A stretch of DNA of 64,000 nt from Bradyrhizobium sp. SZCCHNS1050 (GCF_032484785.1 NZ_JAUETR010000001.1:682001-746000); one strand, 5' to 3'. Shown: positions 16,231 through 24,840, counted from the stretch's first letter. The notes: generated from the letters alone by a model not told the origin. A program made the numbers and translations.

Positions 16231-17211
16231 ATGACGCAGATCGGTCGTTTGTTGATGGCGATTGTCGCCTGCGCCCTGCTGCCGGTCACGGCATGCTGCG
16301 CCGCCGAGACCGTCAAGGTTGCGGTGCAAAAGACCGGCACCTTCGCCTGGGAGCTGGCCGTGATCCGCGCCCGCCAGCTCGACAAGCAGGCGGATATCGC
16401 GATCGATGCGGTCGAGCTCGCGAGCCCGGAGGCCGGCAAGATCGCGCTGCGGGCCGGCAACGCCGACATCATGGTGTCGGACTGGCTGTGGGTGTCGCGC
16501 GAGCGTGCGCTCGGCGCCAAGCTCACCTTCTATCCCTATTCGAGCGCGCTCGGCGCCGTGATGGTGCCGGCGACCTCACCGATCAAGACGCTTGCCGATC
16601 TGAAGGGACGCAAGCTCGCGGTGGCCGGCGGCCCGCTCGACAAGAGCTGGCTGCTGCTGCAGGCCACGCTCAAGCGCGACGGCGTCGATCTGAAATCGCA
16701 GGCAACCATCACCTATGGGGCACCGCCGCTGCTGGCCGCCAAGCTGGCCGACGGCGAGATGGATGCGGGCTTGAACTTCTGGAATTTCTGCGCGGCCCTG
16801 GAGGCCAAGGGCTTCCGCCGGCTTGCCGGCATCGAGGACCTGCTGCCGCCATTCGGCGCCAAGGGCCGCACCGCGATGATCGGCTATGTCTTCGACGAGG
16901 ACTGGGCCGCCAAGCACCGCGATCTCGTCGCCCGCTTCCTAACCGTCACGGCCAAGGCCAAGGAGATCCTGGCGACTTCCGACGCCGACTGGCAAACGAT
17001 CGCCCCGCTGACCGGCGCACAGGACGACGCCACCTTGCGCGCCTATCGCGACCGCTATCGCGAAGGTATTCCACGCCGGCCGGTGGCCGAGGAAGAGGCC
17101 GACGCCCGCGTTCTCTACGGCGTTCTCGCCTCGATCGGCGGTCGCGATCTGGTCGGCCCCGCGGCTGAGCTCAGTCCCGGCACCTACTACAGGGCGGATG
17201 CGAGGGATTAG
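16231..17211 (+). CDS. NMT1/SsuA-like ABC substrate-binding protein
   Basis: A 326-residue periplasmic binding protein with signal peptide (IVACALLPVTACCAAE). Its body is of the nitrate/sulfonate/taurine-thiamine-precursor type: VKVAVQKTGTFAWELAVIRARQLDK, AGNADIMVSDWLWVSRERALG and DLKGRKLAVAGGPLDKSW. It heads a three-gene ABC importer operon, its stop overlapping the permease GTG. Because the operon lies among PQQ/XoxF-associated genes, the ligand may be a cofactor, metal complex or C1-related compound; sequence alone gives no ligand. Confidence 0.82.
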   Translation: MTQIGRLLMAIVACALLPVTACCAAETVKVAVQKTGTFAWELAVIRARQLDKQADIAIDAVELASPEAGKIALRAGNADIMVSDWLWVSRERALGAKLTFYPYSSALGAVMVPATSPIKTLADLKGRKLAVAGGPLDKSWLLLQATLKRDGVDLKSQATITYGAPPLLAAKLADGEMDAGLNFWNFCAALEAKGFRRLAGIEDLLPPFGAKGRTAMIGYVFDEDWAAKHRDLVARFLTVTAKAKEILATSDADWQTIAPLTGAQDDATLRAYRDRYREGIPRRPVAEEEADARVLYGVLASIGGRDLVGPAAELSPGTYYRADARD

Positions 17212-17948
17212 TGCTGCGGCTGTTGTCCTTTGCGCTTCTGCTCGCCACCTGGTGGATTGCCGCGGCTGTCGCCGGCAGCGCCAAGCTGCCATTGCCATCG
17301 GCCGTGCTTGCGGTTGCGGTGGCGGAGGCGCGGTCCGGCGCGCTATTTCTACATCTCGGCGCAACGCTCGCCCGCGTCGCCCTCGCCTTCACTCTGTCGA
17401 TGACACTCGGCTCGGCAATCGGCTTTTTGATGGGGCGCAGCCAGCTCGCCAACCGCCTCGGCGATCCCTGGCTGATCCTGCTGCTCAATCTGCCGGCGCT
17501 GGTGGTGATCGTGCTCGCCTATATCTGGGCCGGTCTCACCGAGGTCGCTGCGATCGCGGCGATCGCGATCAACAAGCTGCCGACCGCCGTCGTCACCCTG
17601 CGCGAAGGCGCCCGCGCGCTCGATCCATCGCTCGACGAGATGGCCAAGGTGTTTGCCTTTTCGCGCGGACGCATCCTCCGCCATGTCCTGCTGCCGCAGC
17701 TTGCGCCCTATATTGCGGCGGCCGCGCGCTCCGGCCTGTCATTGGTGTGGAAGATCGTGCTGGTCGCCGAGTTGCTCGGGAGGCCCAACGGCATCGGCTT
17801 CGAGATCGGCGTCGCCTTCCAGCTGTTCGACATTCCGTTGCTGCTCGCCTACTCGCTCAGCTTTGCTGCCGTGGTGCTGGTGATCGAGGCCGTTATCGTC
17901 CAGCCGTTCGAGCAGCGTGCATCGAGGTGGCGGCTCCGTGCGGCTTGA
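17211..17948 (+). CDS. ABC transporter permease, SsuC/TauC type
   Basis: A 245-residue inner-membrane permease with about six segments and the binding-protein-dependent transport signature DEMAKVFAFSRGRILRHVLLPQLAPYIAAAARSG (EAA loop) near residues 142-175. It starts with GTG inside the previous stop (TAGTG), so translation is coupled to the binding protein. The ATPase gene begins before this one ends. The set is a standard NMT1-type importer. Confidence 0.88.
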   Translation: MLRLLSFALLLATWWIAAAVAGSAKLPLPSAVLAVAVAEARSGALFLHLGATLARVALAFTLSMTLGSAIGFLMGRSQLANRLGDPWLILLLNLPALVVIVLAYIWAGLTEVAAIAAIAINKLPTAVVTLREGARALDPSLDEMAKVFAFSRGRILRHVLLPQLAPYIAAAARSGLSLVWKIVLVAELLGRPNGIGFEIGVAFQLFDIPLLLAYSLSFAAVVLVIEAVIVQPFEQRASRWRLRAA

Positions 17949-18651
17949 GGTCGATATCAGGTCCAAGAGCTACACCAGCGCCGCCAATGGCAAGCGCCAG
18001 GAGGTGATTGCTGGCATTGCCTTTTCGCTGGAGCGGGGCGAGGTCGGCGTCGTCGTCGGCCCCTCCGGCTGCGGCAAGAGCACGATGCTGCGGATCCTCG
18101 CCGGTCTGGACAACGACTATCAGGGCCATGTATCGCGGCCCGAGGGAGCCCGGCTGGCAATGGTGTTCCAGGAGCCGCGGCTGCTGCCGTGGCGATCCGT
18201 CGAGGCCAACGTCCGGCTGGCAGCGCCCGGTGTCGCGGAGGACAGGCTGGCCGCCATCTTCGGCGTGCTCGAGCTCGAGGGACATCGCAGCCATTTTCCA
18301 GGCGAGTTGTCGCTCGGCCTCGCCCGCCGTGTCGCGCTGGCGCGCGCCTTTGCGGTCGAGCCGGATTTCCTGATTCTCGACGAGCCGCTGGCTTCGCTCG
18401 ACGACGCGCTCGCCGCGCGGCTGCGCGAGGAGATCGCGACGCTCGTGGCCTCGCGCCCCATGATCACGCTGCTGGTCACCCACAGCATGGACGACGCGGC
18501 ACGGCTCGGCGACCGGATCTTCCTGCTGTCCTCACGCCCTGCCCGTCTGCTTCATTCAGTCCCGATCGACCTGCCGCGCGCGCAGCGCAACAACGACGTG
18601 GTCGCGGTAATCAAGGCCGATGTGGCGCGACTGGATTTTTCCGTGTCATAG
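17938..18651 (+). CDS. ABC transporter ATP-binding protein, SsuB/TauB type
   Basis: A 237-residue ATPase: Walker A GPSGCGKST, Q-loop VFQEPRLLPWRSV, Walker B FLILDEPL, D-loop SLDD and switch His in THSMDDA. The usual LSGGQ signature is changed to LSLGLARR, an atypical form seen in some members. The GTG start at 17938 has an AGGTGG ribosome site seven bases upstream and overlaps the permease by 11 bp; a GTG at 17917 is an alternative. It energises the importer encoded by the two preceding genes. Confidence 0.87.
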   Translation: MRLEVDIRSKSYTSAANGKRQEVIAGIAFSLERGEVGVVVGPSGCGKSTMLRILAGLDNDYQGHVSRPEGARLAMVFQEPRLLPWRSVEANVRLAAPGVAEDRLAAIFGVLELEGHRSHFPGELSLGLARRVALARAFAVEPDFLILDEPLASLDDALAARLREEIATLVASRPMITLLVTHSMDDAARLGDRIFLLSSRPARLLHSVPIDLPRAQRNNDVVAVIKADVARLDFSVS

Positions 18652-18687
18652 TCATGGCAAAGGACATCGGACCCCAGGGAAAACGCC

Positions 18688-19035
18688 ATGAGACGCGCAT
18701 TCGCCGTGACGGCGATCATTCTGTTCGGCATCCCGCTCGCGGCCGCCGCGCAAAGCAAGGGCATCCGGCTCTGGAATCTGACCACCGCCACGATGACCGG
18801 CTTTCAGCTCTCGCCGGCCGGCCAAAACAATTGGGGACCGAATCAGACGCTGAACGACAAGGACAAGGAGCTCGATCACGACGAACGGCTGAAGCTCACC
18901 GGAGTCGAGCCTGGGCGCTACGACGCCAAGGTGAGCTATGCCGGAGAGCGGCAGTGCATTGTTCGCGGCCTCGAGATCAAGGCCGACGCCGTGGTTTCGG
19001 TCGCCGACAAGGACCTCAAGGAGTGCACGAAGTAA
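18688..19035 (+). CDS. Small secreted protein with acidic segment, unknown function
   Basis: A 115-residue protein with signal peptide (VTAIILFGIPLAAAAQS), then a small beta-rich domain: IRLWNLTTATMTGFQLSP, a NWG turn, an acidic patch LNDKDKELDHDERLKL (~52-67), LTGVEPGRYDAK and two cysteines (QCIV, KECTK). The layout resembles a group of small rhizobial exported proteins sometimes misnamed argininosuccinate lyase; that link is tentative. It follows the ABC ATPase by 36 bp and may be co-transcribed. The acidic patch could bind metal but lacks EF-hand glycine and spacing. Confidence 0.6.
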   Translation: MRRAFAVTAIILFGIPLAAAAQSKGIRLWNLTTATMTGFQLSPAGQNNWGPNQTLNDKDKELDHDERLKLTGVEPGRYDAKVSYAGERQCIVRGLEIKADAVVSVADKDLKECTK

Positions 19036-19065
19036 GCAGCCAGCGTGCCGACGGCCAAGCCGGCC

Positions 19066-19278
19066 TCAGGCCTTGTCGTTGCTGTGGGGATATTCGCAGC
19101 GCCATCGCACTGCAGTCCATTTCGGGTGCTCGCCGATCCACTGGGCGATGTAGGGCGGCGCCTTCATCGCGCATTGCTGCAGCGAGGCACCGCCATCCGC
19201 GAAAACGAGATGCTGCTCCTCGCAGGTGGCCGGAGACAGGACTGCGCAGACGGTGATGACGAGATCGATGGAGCTCAT
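19066..19278 (-). CDS. Conserved small protein, unknown function
   Basis: A 70-residue protein beginning MSSIDLVITVCAVLSPATCEE, with four cysteines and a C-terminal segment APPYIAQWIGEHPKWTAVRWRCEY whose tryptophan/tyrosine pattern looks conserved. I recall similar ~70-residue rhizobial proteins with the same layout but no assigned function. The N-terminus is mildly hydrophobic and could be a weak signal or anchor. It is convergent with the small secreted gene and has only a weak ribosome site. Confidence 0.55.
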   Translation of the reverse strand: MSSIDLVITVCAVLSPATCEEQHLVFADGGASLQQCAMKAPPYIAQWIGEHPKWTAVRWRCEYPHSNDKA

Positions 19279-19492
19279 GGCTCGTTGTCCTTCGATAAGC
19301 CTGAAACAGCTTAACTGAAACTACGACATCCGGCTGCATCAGTTTCTCCTCGCGCAACAAATTATGCAGCGGAACCAAGGCTGGAACGACTATCCCTGGG
19401 CGAATCCGCCCCTGACGCTTGATCCGAACCGGCAGATCGGCTGCAATGGAAGCGGTCGATCGACCTCAAAAGAGCGAATGCGGAGGAAGCAG

Positions 19493-19801
19493 ATGCCCAA
19501 GGTTCTCGTACTCTACAAGACCCCCAAGAGCGCCGAGGCGTTCGACAAACACTATATGAACGTCCATGTGCCGCTGGCGAAGAAGATTCCCGGTCTGAAG
19601 AGCTACGATATCAGCCGGGGCCCGGTGAATGGGCCGGCGGGAGCCACCAACATCCACCTCGTTGCCACCCTGATATTCGATTCGATGCAGGCGCTGCAGG
19701 CGGGAATGGGCTCTGCCGAAGGCAAGGCGGCGGCGGGCGATCTGCCCAACTTCGCCGATGGCGGCGTCGACCTGTATATCTTCGACACGCAGGACGTTTG
19801 A
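19493..19801 (+). CDS. EthD-family protein
   Basis: A 102-residue ferredoxin-like-fold protein of the EthD family: PKVLVLYKTPKSAEAFDKHYMNVHVPLAKKIPGLKSY at the N-terminus contains the typical HxxxHxPL-like pattern, followed by VATLIFDSMQALQAGMGSAEGKAAAGDLPNFA. EthD-type proteins accompany oxidation systems, and many are of unknown activity. The start at 19493 has a strong CGGAGGAAG ribosome site; the frame is open 43 codons further upstream but without homology. It lies between the ABC operon and pqqA. Confidence 0.85.
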   Translation: MPKVLVLYKTPKSAEAFDKHYMNVHVPLAKKIPGLKSYDISRGPVNGPAGATNIHLVATLIFDSMQALQAGMGSAEGKAAAGDLPNFADGGVDLYIFDTQDV

Positions 19802-19950
19802 TCGTCACCAACGTTCGGCGGTGTGCCCGTCATACCCGATCGGCCGAGAGGCCGGTCGCCGGGACGATCTCGCGGACCGTCCATCGAATGGATCCGCCAA
19901 GCCAGTCAGAAGCGAATTGCGCTCCTCGTGGCTTGGCAGATCGCTACGCG

Positions 19951-20031
19951 TTACTTGCGCGCAGCACAGGCGTACATGTTGATTTCCATGCCAACCGGCA
20001 CTTCGACGATCTTCGGTGTCTTCCAGGCCAT
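19951..20031 (-). CDS. pqqA: PQQ precursor peptide PqqA
   Basis: A 26-residue ORF on the minus strand beginning MAWKTPKIVEVPVGMEI and ending NMYACAARK. It has the diagnostic Glu-x3-Tyr pair (Glu16, Tyr20) that PqqE/PqqD/PqqB process to make pyrroloquinoline quinone, and the usual W-x-x-P start. A GGGAG ribosome site lies seven bases upstream of the ATG. No pqqB-E genes follow; downstream on this strand is the end of the EthD gene. It is therefore an orphan precursor gene placed beside two PQQ-dependent dehydrogenases, presumably to raise PQQ supply. Confidence 0.9.
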   Translation of the reverse strand: MAWKTPKIVEVPVGMEINMYACAARK

Positions 20032-20248
20032 TTCAAGCTCCCAAGTTCGACTATCATTGACTGACGCATTTCTCGCGCCAACATCGAAGCTAGGACCGCA
20101 TCGGGGGGAACGCAAGGCTCCACAACCGTGGAGCATTTCCCCAGCGGTTGTCGATCGATTGAATGAAACAAAATCCAGCCGCCTGGCTGGACGCCGTTCC
20201 GCCTCAATCCTCGTAGGACGTTGCCCCTGAGCGGGACGGCATCTTCCC

Positions 20249-20641
20249 TCACGCACCGCCCGGCTGCACGTAGCAGAACACATACCGATTGCGGCTCAGG
20301 AAGATGATGCCGTGCCCCGTCGGATTTCCCCTGTCCCACTTCAGCTTGTGATCGGGGACCTCGATCTCGGTACCGACATCGATATGCGGGCGGCCACGCG
20401 GCTCATCGGGACGGTCATCGGTAATGATGACATAGGTCTTGCCGTCGCGGACATGGATCTCATCGGCAAAGTAGGCGTCGGCCTCACCGCAGCACGATGC
20501 CGTCGGCACGTCGGGCTGCATCAGCGCCTCGTACCATTGACGCAATGCAGGATCGACCGCTCCCCACTGACCGAGATCACGCGCACTCGCACTCACCCAA
20601 AGGCAACAAAGCATGCCGAGCCAAAGGATGGTTCGTCTCAT
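20249..20641 (-). CDS. Secreted Cys-Cys protein, paralogue of the 2973-3329 product
   Basis: A 130-residue protein with signal peptide (TILWLGMLCCLWVSASA), then RDLGQWGAVDPALRQWYEALMQPD, a Cys-Cys pair (ASCCGEADAYFAD), YVIITDDRPDE, VPDHKLKWDRGNPTG and a late cysteine in FCYVQPGG. The same order of features occurs in the protein at 2973-3329. It is divergent from the PQQ alcohol dehydrogenase at 20906 (264-bp spacer) and lies upstream of pqqA on the same strand, so a link to quinoprotein metabolism is plausible but not shown. Confidence 0.65.
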   Translation of the reverse strand: MRRTILWLGMLCCLWVSASARDLGQWGAVDPALRQWYEALMQPDVPTASCCGEADAYFADEIHVRDGKTYVIITDDRPDEPRGRPHIDVGTEIEVPDHKLKWDRGNPTGHGIIFLSRNRYVFCYVQPGGA

Positions 20642-20905
20642 CCGCCCACTCCTCTGTTATCCCGGCATGATGCGGCGAAGCAATGTTTGTGCCGCAACGC
20701 AACATCGGAGCGGTGCGATCATGCCGACCCAGATCCGCGAGCAGAGACAACGGGGATCGGCTGCTCTGTCCCGATCGAACGAGGACGGCTTCCCGATGCG
20801 CAGAGGGCGGTTGCCACCTTTTCGTATTGACGGTTCCCGATTTCGAGCGGAGTGTTGTGCCCGCAGCGTCAGGATAGGCGCGCATAAAAATCTCGGAGGA
20901 AATGA

Positions 20906-22570
20906 ATGAAGCGGATCGCGCTGGCCGCAGGCCTCGCTATTTTTGCATCACATGGTGCAAGCGCGCAGAGCGCCGATCAGTTGGTCAAGGGTGCAACTGA
21001 TACGGCGAACGTTCTCAACTACGGCATGGGCTACAATCTGCAGCGGTTCAGCCCGCTCACCCAGATCAACAAGGACAACGCCAAGAACCTGGTGCCGGTC
21101 TGGAACTACAGTTTCGCCGATGACCGCAGTGAGGAGTCGCAGCCGCTGGTGTACCAGGGCGTGCTCTACGTCACGACCCACAATGCGACGATGGCCGTCG
21201 ACGCCAAGACCGGCAAGCAGATCTGGAAAAGCAAGATCGACTATCCCGCCGAGACGCCGCGCGTGGTCTGTTGCGGCATCATCAATCGCGGCGCCGCGCT
21301 GTACGACGGCAAGGTGTTCCGGACCACGCTCGATGCCAACGTGATTGCGCTCGATGCCAAGACCGGCAAGGAACTGTGGCGTCAGAAGGCCGCTGACATC
21401 AAGGAAGGCTACTCGATGACCGTCGCGCCGCTGGTCGCCGACGGCGTCGTGTTGACTGGCATCTCCGGCGCCGAGTTCGGCACCCGCGGCTTCATCGATG
21501 GTTGGGATCCGGCGACGGGCAAGCATTTGTGGCGCACACACACGGTCCCAAGCCCGGATGAACCCGGCGGCGACACCTGGAAGGGCGACACCTGGAAGCT
21601 GGGCGGCGGCTCGACCTGGATCACCGGCTCCTACGATCCCGAGCAGAACACCGTGTTCTGGGGCGTCGGTAATCCCGGACCGTTCAACGCGGCGGTGCGC
21701 CCGGGCGACAACCTCTACACCTGCTCGGTGCTCGCGCTCGATCCGAAGACCGGCAAGATGAAGTGGCACTTCCAGTTCTCGCCGAACAATCCATTCGACT
21801 ACGACGCGGTCGCGGAGATGGTGCTCGCCGACATGAACGTCGAGGGTAAGCAGACCAAGGTGCTGATGAACGCCAACCGCAATGGCTTCTTCTATGTGCT
21901 CGATCGCACCAATGGGAAGCTGCTCGCGGCCAACCCCTATGTGAAGGTGAACTGGGCCTCCAGCATCGACCTGAAGACGGGCAAGCCCGTCGAGACCGAT
22001 GTGACGCGCGATGCCCGCGAGGGCAAGAAGGTCACGGTCTATCCGTCGATTCTCGGCGGCAAGAACTGGGAGCCGATGTCGTTCAATCCGCAAACCGGGT
22101 TGGCCTACGCCAACACGCTCGTGTTCGGCGGCCACTACAAGACCGAGCCTGCGACCTACAAGGCCGGCGAGTGGTACCTGGGCATGGACCTGACGGATCT
22201 GTGGGATTGGCCGGAAGGGCCACGCGGTCAGCTCAAGGCCATCGATCCGATGACCGGCAAGACCAAGTGGGAGCAGCCGAGCGACATCCCGCGCTTCTCC
22301 GGCGTGCTGTCCACGGCAGGCGGCGTGGTATTCTCGGGCAAGCTGACCGGCGAGTTCGAGGCTTTCGACGCCGACAGCGGCAAGAAGCTGTGGCAGTTCC
22401 AGACCGGCTCCGGCATCGAAGGCCAGCCCGTCACCTGGCAGCAGGATGGCGTGCAGTATGTCGCCGTCACCTCAGGCTACGGCGGCGTCTACTCACTGTT
22501 CTCCGGTGACGAGCGCCTCGCCAACGTTCCGGCAGGCGGCTCGCTGTGGGTCTTCGCGGTCAAGAACTGA
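20906..22570 (+). CDS. PQQ-dependent alcohol dehydrogenase with lanthanide-type site
   Basis: A 554-residue periplasmic quinoprotein (signal ends ...GASAQ) with an eight-bladed propeller. It keeps the vicinal disulfide Cys122-Cys123 over PQQ and the catalytic Asp298. The key feature is Asp300 in FDYDAVAEM: the second Asp two residues after the catalytic one marks lanthanide-dependent enzymes (XoxF, ExaF, PedH), whereas calcium enzymes have a small residue there. Substrate is probably ethanol or another primary alcohol, inferred from the shorter length and difference from XoxF. It is followed by its own cytochrome c and a periplasmic binding protein. Confidence 0.9.
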   Translation: MKRIALAAGLAIFASHGASAQSADQLVKGATDTANVLNYGMGYNLQRFSPLTQINKDNAKNLVPVWNYSFADDRSEESQPLVYQGVLYVTTHNATMAVDAKTGKQIWKSKIDYPAETPRVVCCGIINRGAALYDGKVFRTTLDANVIALDAKTGKELWRQKAADIKEGYSMTVAPLVADGVVLTGISGAEFGTRGFIDGWDPATGKHLWRTHTVPSPDEPGGDTWKGDTWKLGGGSTWITGSYDPEQNTVFWGVGNPGPFNAAVRPGDNLYTCSVLALDPKTGKMKWHFQFSPNNPFDYDAVAEMVLADMNVEGKQTKVLMNANRNGFFYVLDRTNGKLLAANPYVKVNWASSIDLKTGKPVETDVTRDAREGKKVTVYPSILGGKNWEPMSFNPQTGLAYANTLVFGGHYKTEPATYKAGEWYLGMDLTDLWDWPEGPRGQLKAIDPMTGKTKWEQPSDIPRFSGVLSTAGGVVFSGKLTGEFEAFDADSGKKLWQFQTGSGIEGQPVTWQQDGVQYVAVTSGYGGVYSLFSGDERLANVPAGGSLWVFAVKN

Positions 22571-22595
22571 GTGCGGATTGCCCGTGAGACAGAAC

Positions 22596-22937
22596 ATGTT
22601 CATGAAAGCGGCGGCGGCCTTCGCCGCCGTCGTGGCGATGTCGGCCGTCCTGTCGACGACTGCCCTCGCCCAACAACAAGATGGCAGCGCCGCACATAGC
22701 CAGGTGGACATCGGCAAGACGACGTTCGCTCAGAAGTGCTCGCACTGCCACGGCCCCAACATGGTGAACTCCGGCACGGTGACGCCCGACCTGCGTCGGT
22801 TTCCCGATGACCAGCCTCGTTTCGTCACCACGGTGAAGCAGGGCAAGAACGGTCGCATGCCGCCCTGGGGCGACATTCTCAGCGATGACGAGATCACCGC
22901 GCTGTGGGCCTATGTCTCGAGCCGGAGAGCGCAGTGA
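22596..22937 (+). CDS. Cytochrome c partner of the PQQ alcohol dehydrogenase
   Basis: A 113-residue exported single-haem cytochrome c. Signal peptide (AAAAFAAVVAMSAVLSTTALAQ), haem attachment Cys48-Ser-His-Cys51-His52, and a probable axial Met in GRMPPWGDILSDDEI. It begins 25 bp after the dehydrogenase and its last bases overlap the ATG of the next gene (TGATG), so it should be the electron acceptor of that enzyme, like cytochrome c550 of quinoprotein ethanol systems. I took the ATG at 22596; a GTG at 22584 is possible. Confidence 0.9.
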   Translation: MFMKAAAAFAAVVAMSAVLSTTALAQQQDGSAAHSQVDIGKTTFAQKCSHCHGPNMVNSGTVTPDLRRFPDDQPRFVTTVKQGKNGRMPPWGDILSDDEITALWAYVSSRRAQ

Positions 22938-23872
22938 TGCGCCATCTCTGCCGTTGGCTGACTGCCTTGATGATCTCGACAGTGTCGTCAGCCGCCTTAG
23001 CCGCTGACGACGTGCTGCGCATCTGCCTTGACGAAAATCTTCCGCCGCTCTCGGTCCATCATCGTGGCAAGCCCGGCAACGGTTTCGACGTCCTGCTCGG
23101 TCAGGCAATCGCCGACCGCCTTGGCAGAAAGCTCGAGATCCAGTGGTACGAAAGCAAATTGGACGAAGATTCCAGTCCAGCGCTGGAGGCGAACGCACTG
23201 CTCTCGGACGGACGCTGCTCGCTGCTCGGCAGCTATGCGTTCACCCAGGACGGATTGGTCGCGCCCGGCGTCAAGACAGCCAAGCTGCCGGACTTCGATG
23301 GCGCCACCCGCGACGACCGCCGCCGCCGCGTTCCGCTCGGCACGCTGATGCCGAGCAAGCCATACATGTTCTCAACACTGACCGTCGTTCTCGGACCTTC
23401 CGCGAAACAGCGCCCGATTACCGACATCGGCGACCTGGCAGGGCTGCGGCTGGCAATCGAGAGCGGCACGTTGGCGGATGCAATCCTGATGACGTTCGAC
23501 AAGGGACGGCTGATCGACGACATCACGCATTTGATTCCCGCGCGGGATGATCTGCTCGGGGCGCTCGAACAGGGCAAGTTCGATGCGACCCTGCTCGATG
23601 GCAGACGTTTCGATGCGTATCGGGCGGCTCATCCCGACACCAGGCTCGGCGGGTCGGGCTACAGCTATCCGATCGGCGTGAACCGCGGTTATGTCGGGCT
23701 GACCAGTTCGGCCGAACTCATCGCATCGGTCGACAAGGCCTTGACGGAACTCGACGCTTCCGGGGCCCTGGCGAATCTCGGTCGGTCCGCCGGACTGACC
23801 TACCTTCCACCGCGCGAGCCGGTGATTCTCGGTGATGCATTCCAGAGGATCATCCGGAGCGGCGCACGCTAG
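22937..23872 (+). CDS. Quinoprotein-associated periplasmic binding protein (XoxJ-like)
   Basis: A 311-residue family-3-type solute-binding protein with signal peptide (ALMISTVSSAALAADD). Characteristic segments are LRICLDENLPPLSVHHRGKPGNGFDVLLGQAIADRLGRKL, CSLLGSYAFTQDG and DIGDLAGLRLAIESGTLAD. Its position third after a PQQ dehydrogenase and a cytochrome c is that of MoxJ/XoxJ in methanol oxidation operons, where the protein assists the dehydrogenase rather than feeding an ABC transporter; no transporter genes are adjacent. The ATG overlaps the preceding stop. Confidence 0.8.
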   Translation: MRHLCRWLTALMISTVSSAALAADDVLRICLDENLPPLSVHHRGKPGNGFDVLLGQAIADRLGRKLEIQWYESKLDEDSSPALEANALLSDGRCSLLGSYAFTQDGLVAPGVKTAKLPDFDGATRDDRRRRVPLGTLMPSKPYMFSTLTVVLGPSAKQRPITDIGDLAGLRLAIESGTLADAILMTFDKGRLIDDITHLIPARDDLLGALEQGKFDATLLDGRRFDAYRAAHPDTRLGGSGYSYPIGVNRGYVGLTSSAELIASVDKALTELDASGALANLGRSAGLTYLPPREPVILGDAFQRIIRSGAR

Positions 23873-23892
23873 CGCGGCTACCTCACGACCGC

Positions 23893-24840
23893 TCAGCGGG
23901 CCGCAGTCTTATGAACCGACGACGGCACGACGCCGAAATATTTGCGGAAGACACGGCTGAAGTGCGACGAACTCGAAAAACCCCACGAGAACGCGACATC
24001 AGTGATGGTCTTGCCGCTCTGCGTCTCCAGTTCCTGCCGGCAATGCTGAAGCCGGGCCCGCCAGATGTAGTCGCTGACCGTCATGCCACGGTCGCTGAAC
24101 ACCATGTGAAGGTAGCGCTTGGTGCACCCCAGAGCCGCCGAAATCTGATCGATGCACAGATCGGGATCGCGCAGATGCTCGCGGATGAAGGCTTGAGCGC
24201 GGATATAGACCGCCTCAGGTCCCGCCCGATCCAGCATTCGATCGGCTTCACGCAGCGGCAAGAGCAACAGATCGATGAGCGATTCGGCGACGCTGACGGC
24301 CGAGTTGGGCGAAAGCCGGGTCGCCTCATCGAACGCGGCATGGGTGACATCATGCGCAATCCGACCGGTCCCGCTCCGCGCAGACAGCTTGTATGCAGGC
24401 ATCTTTTCCGACCGGAAGCCGCGCTCCTGCAATAGCTCCTTCGGCACGATCACGACGTCATGGCGGGTCAGCGCGGGGCTGATGATGGTGTGCGGTAACG
24501 AGACGTCATAGGCGAGACAATCGCCCGGGCCGATCTCGATCTGGCGGCCATCCTGCTCGAAATAGGACGTTCCATAGGTCTGGAACAAGATCTTGATGTA
24601 GGGATGTGCGGCCTTTTGCGCACGCGCATAGGTATGCGCAATACGGTGCTGGCTGGCCTCGATCTGGCAGAGCTTCAGGCGCGACACCGTCGTGAAATTG
24701 ATGCGCCCCTCGAACGAGGCCCCCTCCAGCGGATCGACATCGAAACGTCCGCACAGGTCGGTCAGTGCATCTGACCAACGCTGGATCTGGCTCTTCGGTG
24801 AGAATCCCGAAGTATTAAGCGAGCGGATCGTGTCGGACAT
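23893..24840 (-). CDS. AraC-family transcriptional regulator (FeaR-like)
   Basis: A 315-residue regulator: an N-terminal AraC-binding-like (cupin) domain (~40-170, with GPGDCLAYDVSLPHTI), then a C-terminal double helix-turn-helix (~215-312) with CIDQISAALGCTKRYLHMVF and TITDVAFSWGFSSSSHFSRVFRKYFGVVPS. It is divergent from xoxF with about 400 bp between starts and convergent with the alcohol dehydrogenase operon. The layout suggests control of one or both quinoprotein units, perhaps in response to an alcohol or aldehyde; this is inference. Confidence 0.88.
   Translation of the reverse strand: MSDTIRSLNTSGFSPKSQIQRWSDALTDLCGRFDVDPLEGASFEGRINFTTVSRLKLCQIEASQHRIAHTYARAQKAAHPYIKILFQTYGTSYFEQDGRQIEIGPGDCLAYDVSLPHTIISPALTRHDVVIVPKELLQERGFRSEKMPAYKLSARSGTGRIAHDVTHAAFDEATRLSPNSAVSVAESLIDLLLLPLREADRMLDRAGPEAVYIRAQAFIREHLRDPDLCIDQISAALGCTKRYLHMVFSDRGMTVSDYIWRARLQHCRQELETQSGKTITDVAFSWGFSSSSHFSRVFRKYFGVVPSSVHKTAAR

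Noticed and set aside
18688..19035. A lanmodulin-like EF-hand protein
   Set aside because: There is one acidic cluster without the central Gly, the hydrophobic position or the terminal Glu of an EF loop, and no repeats.
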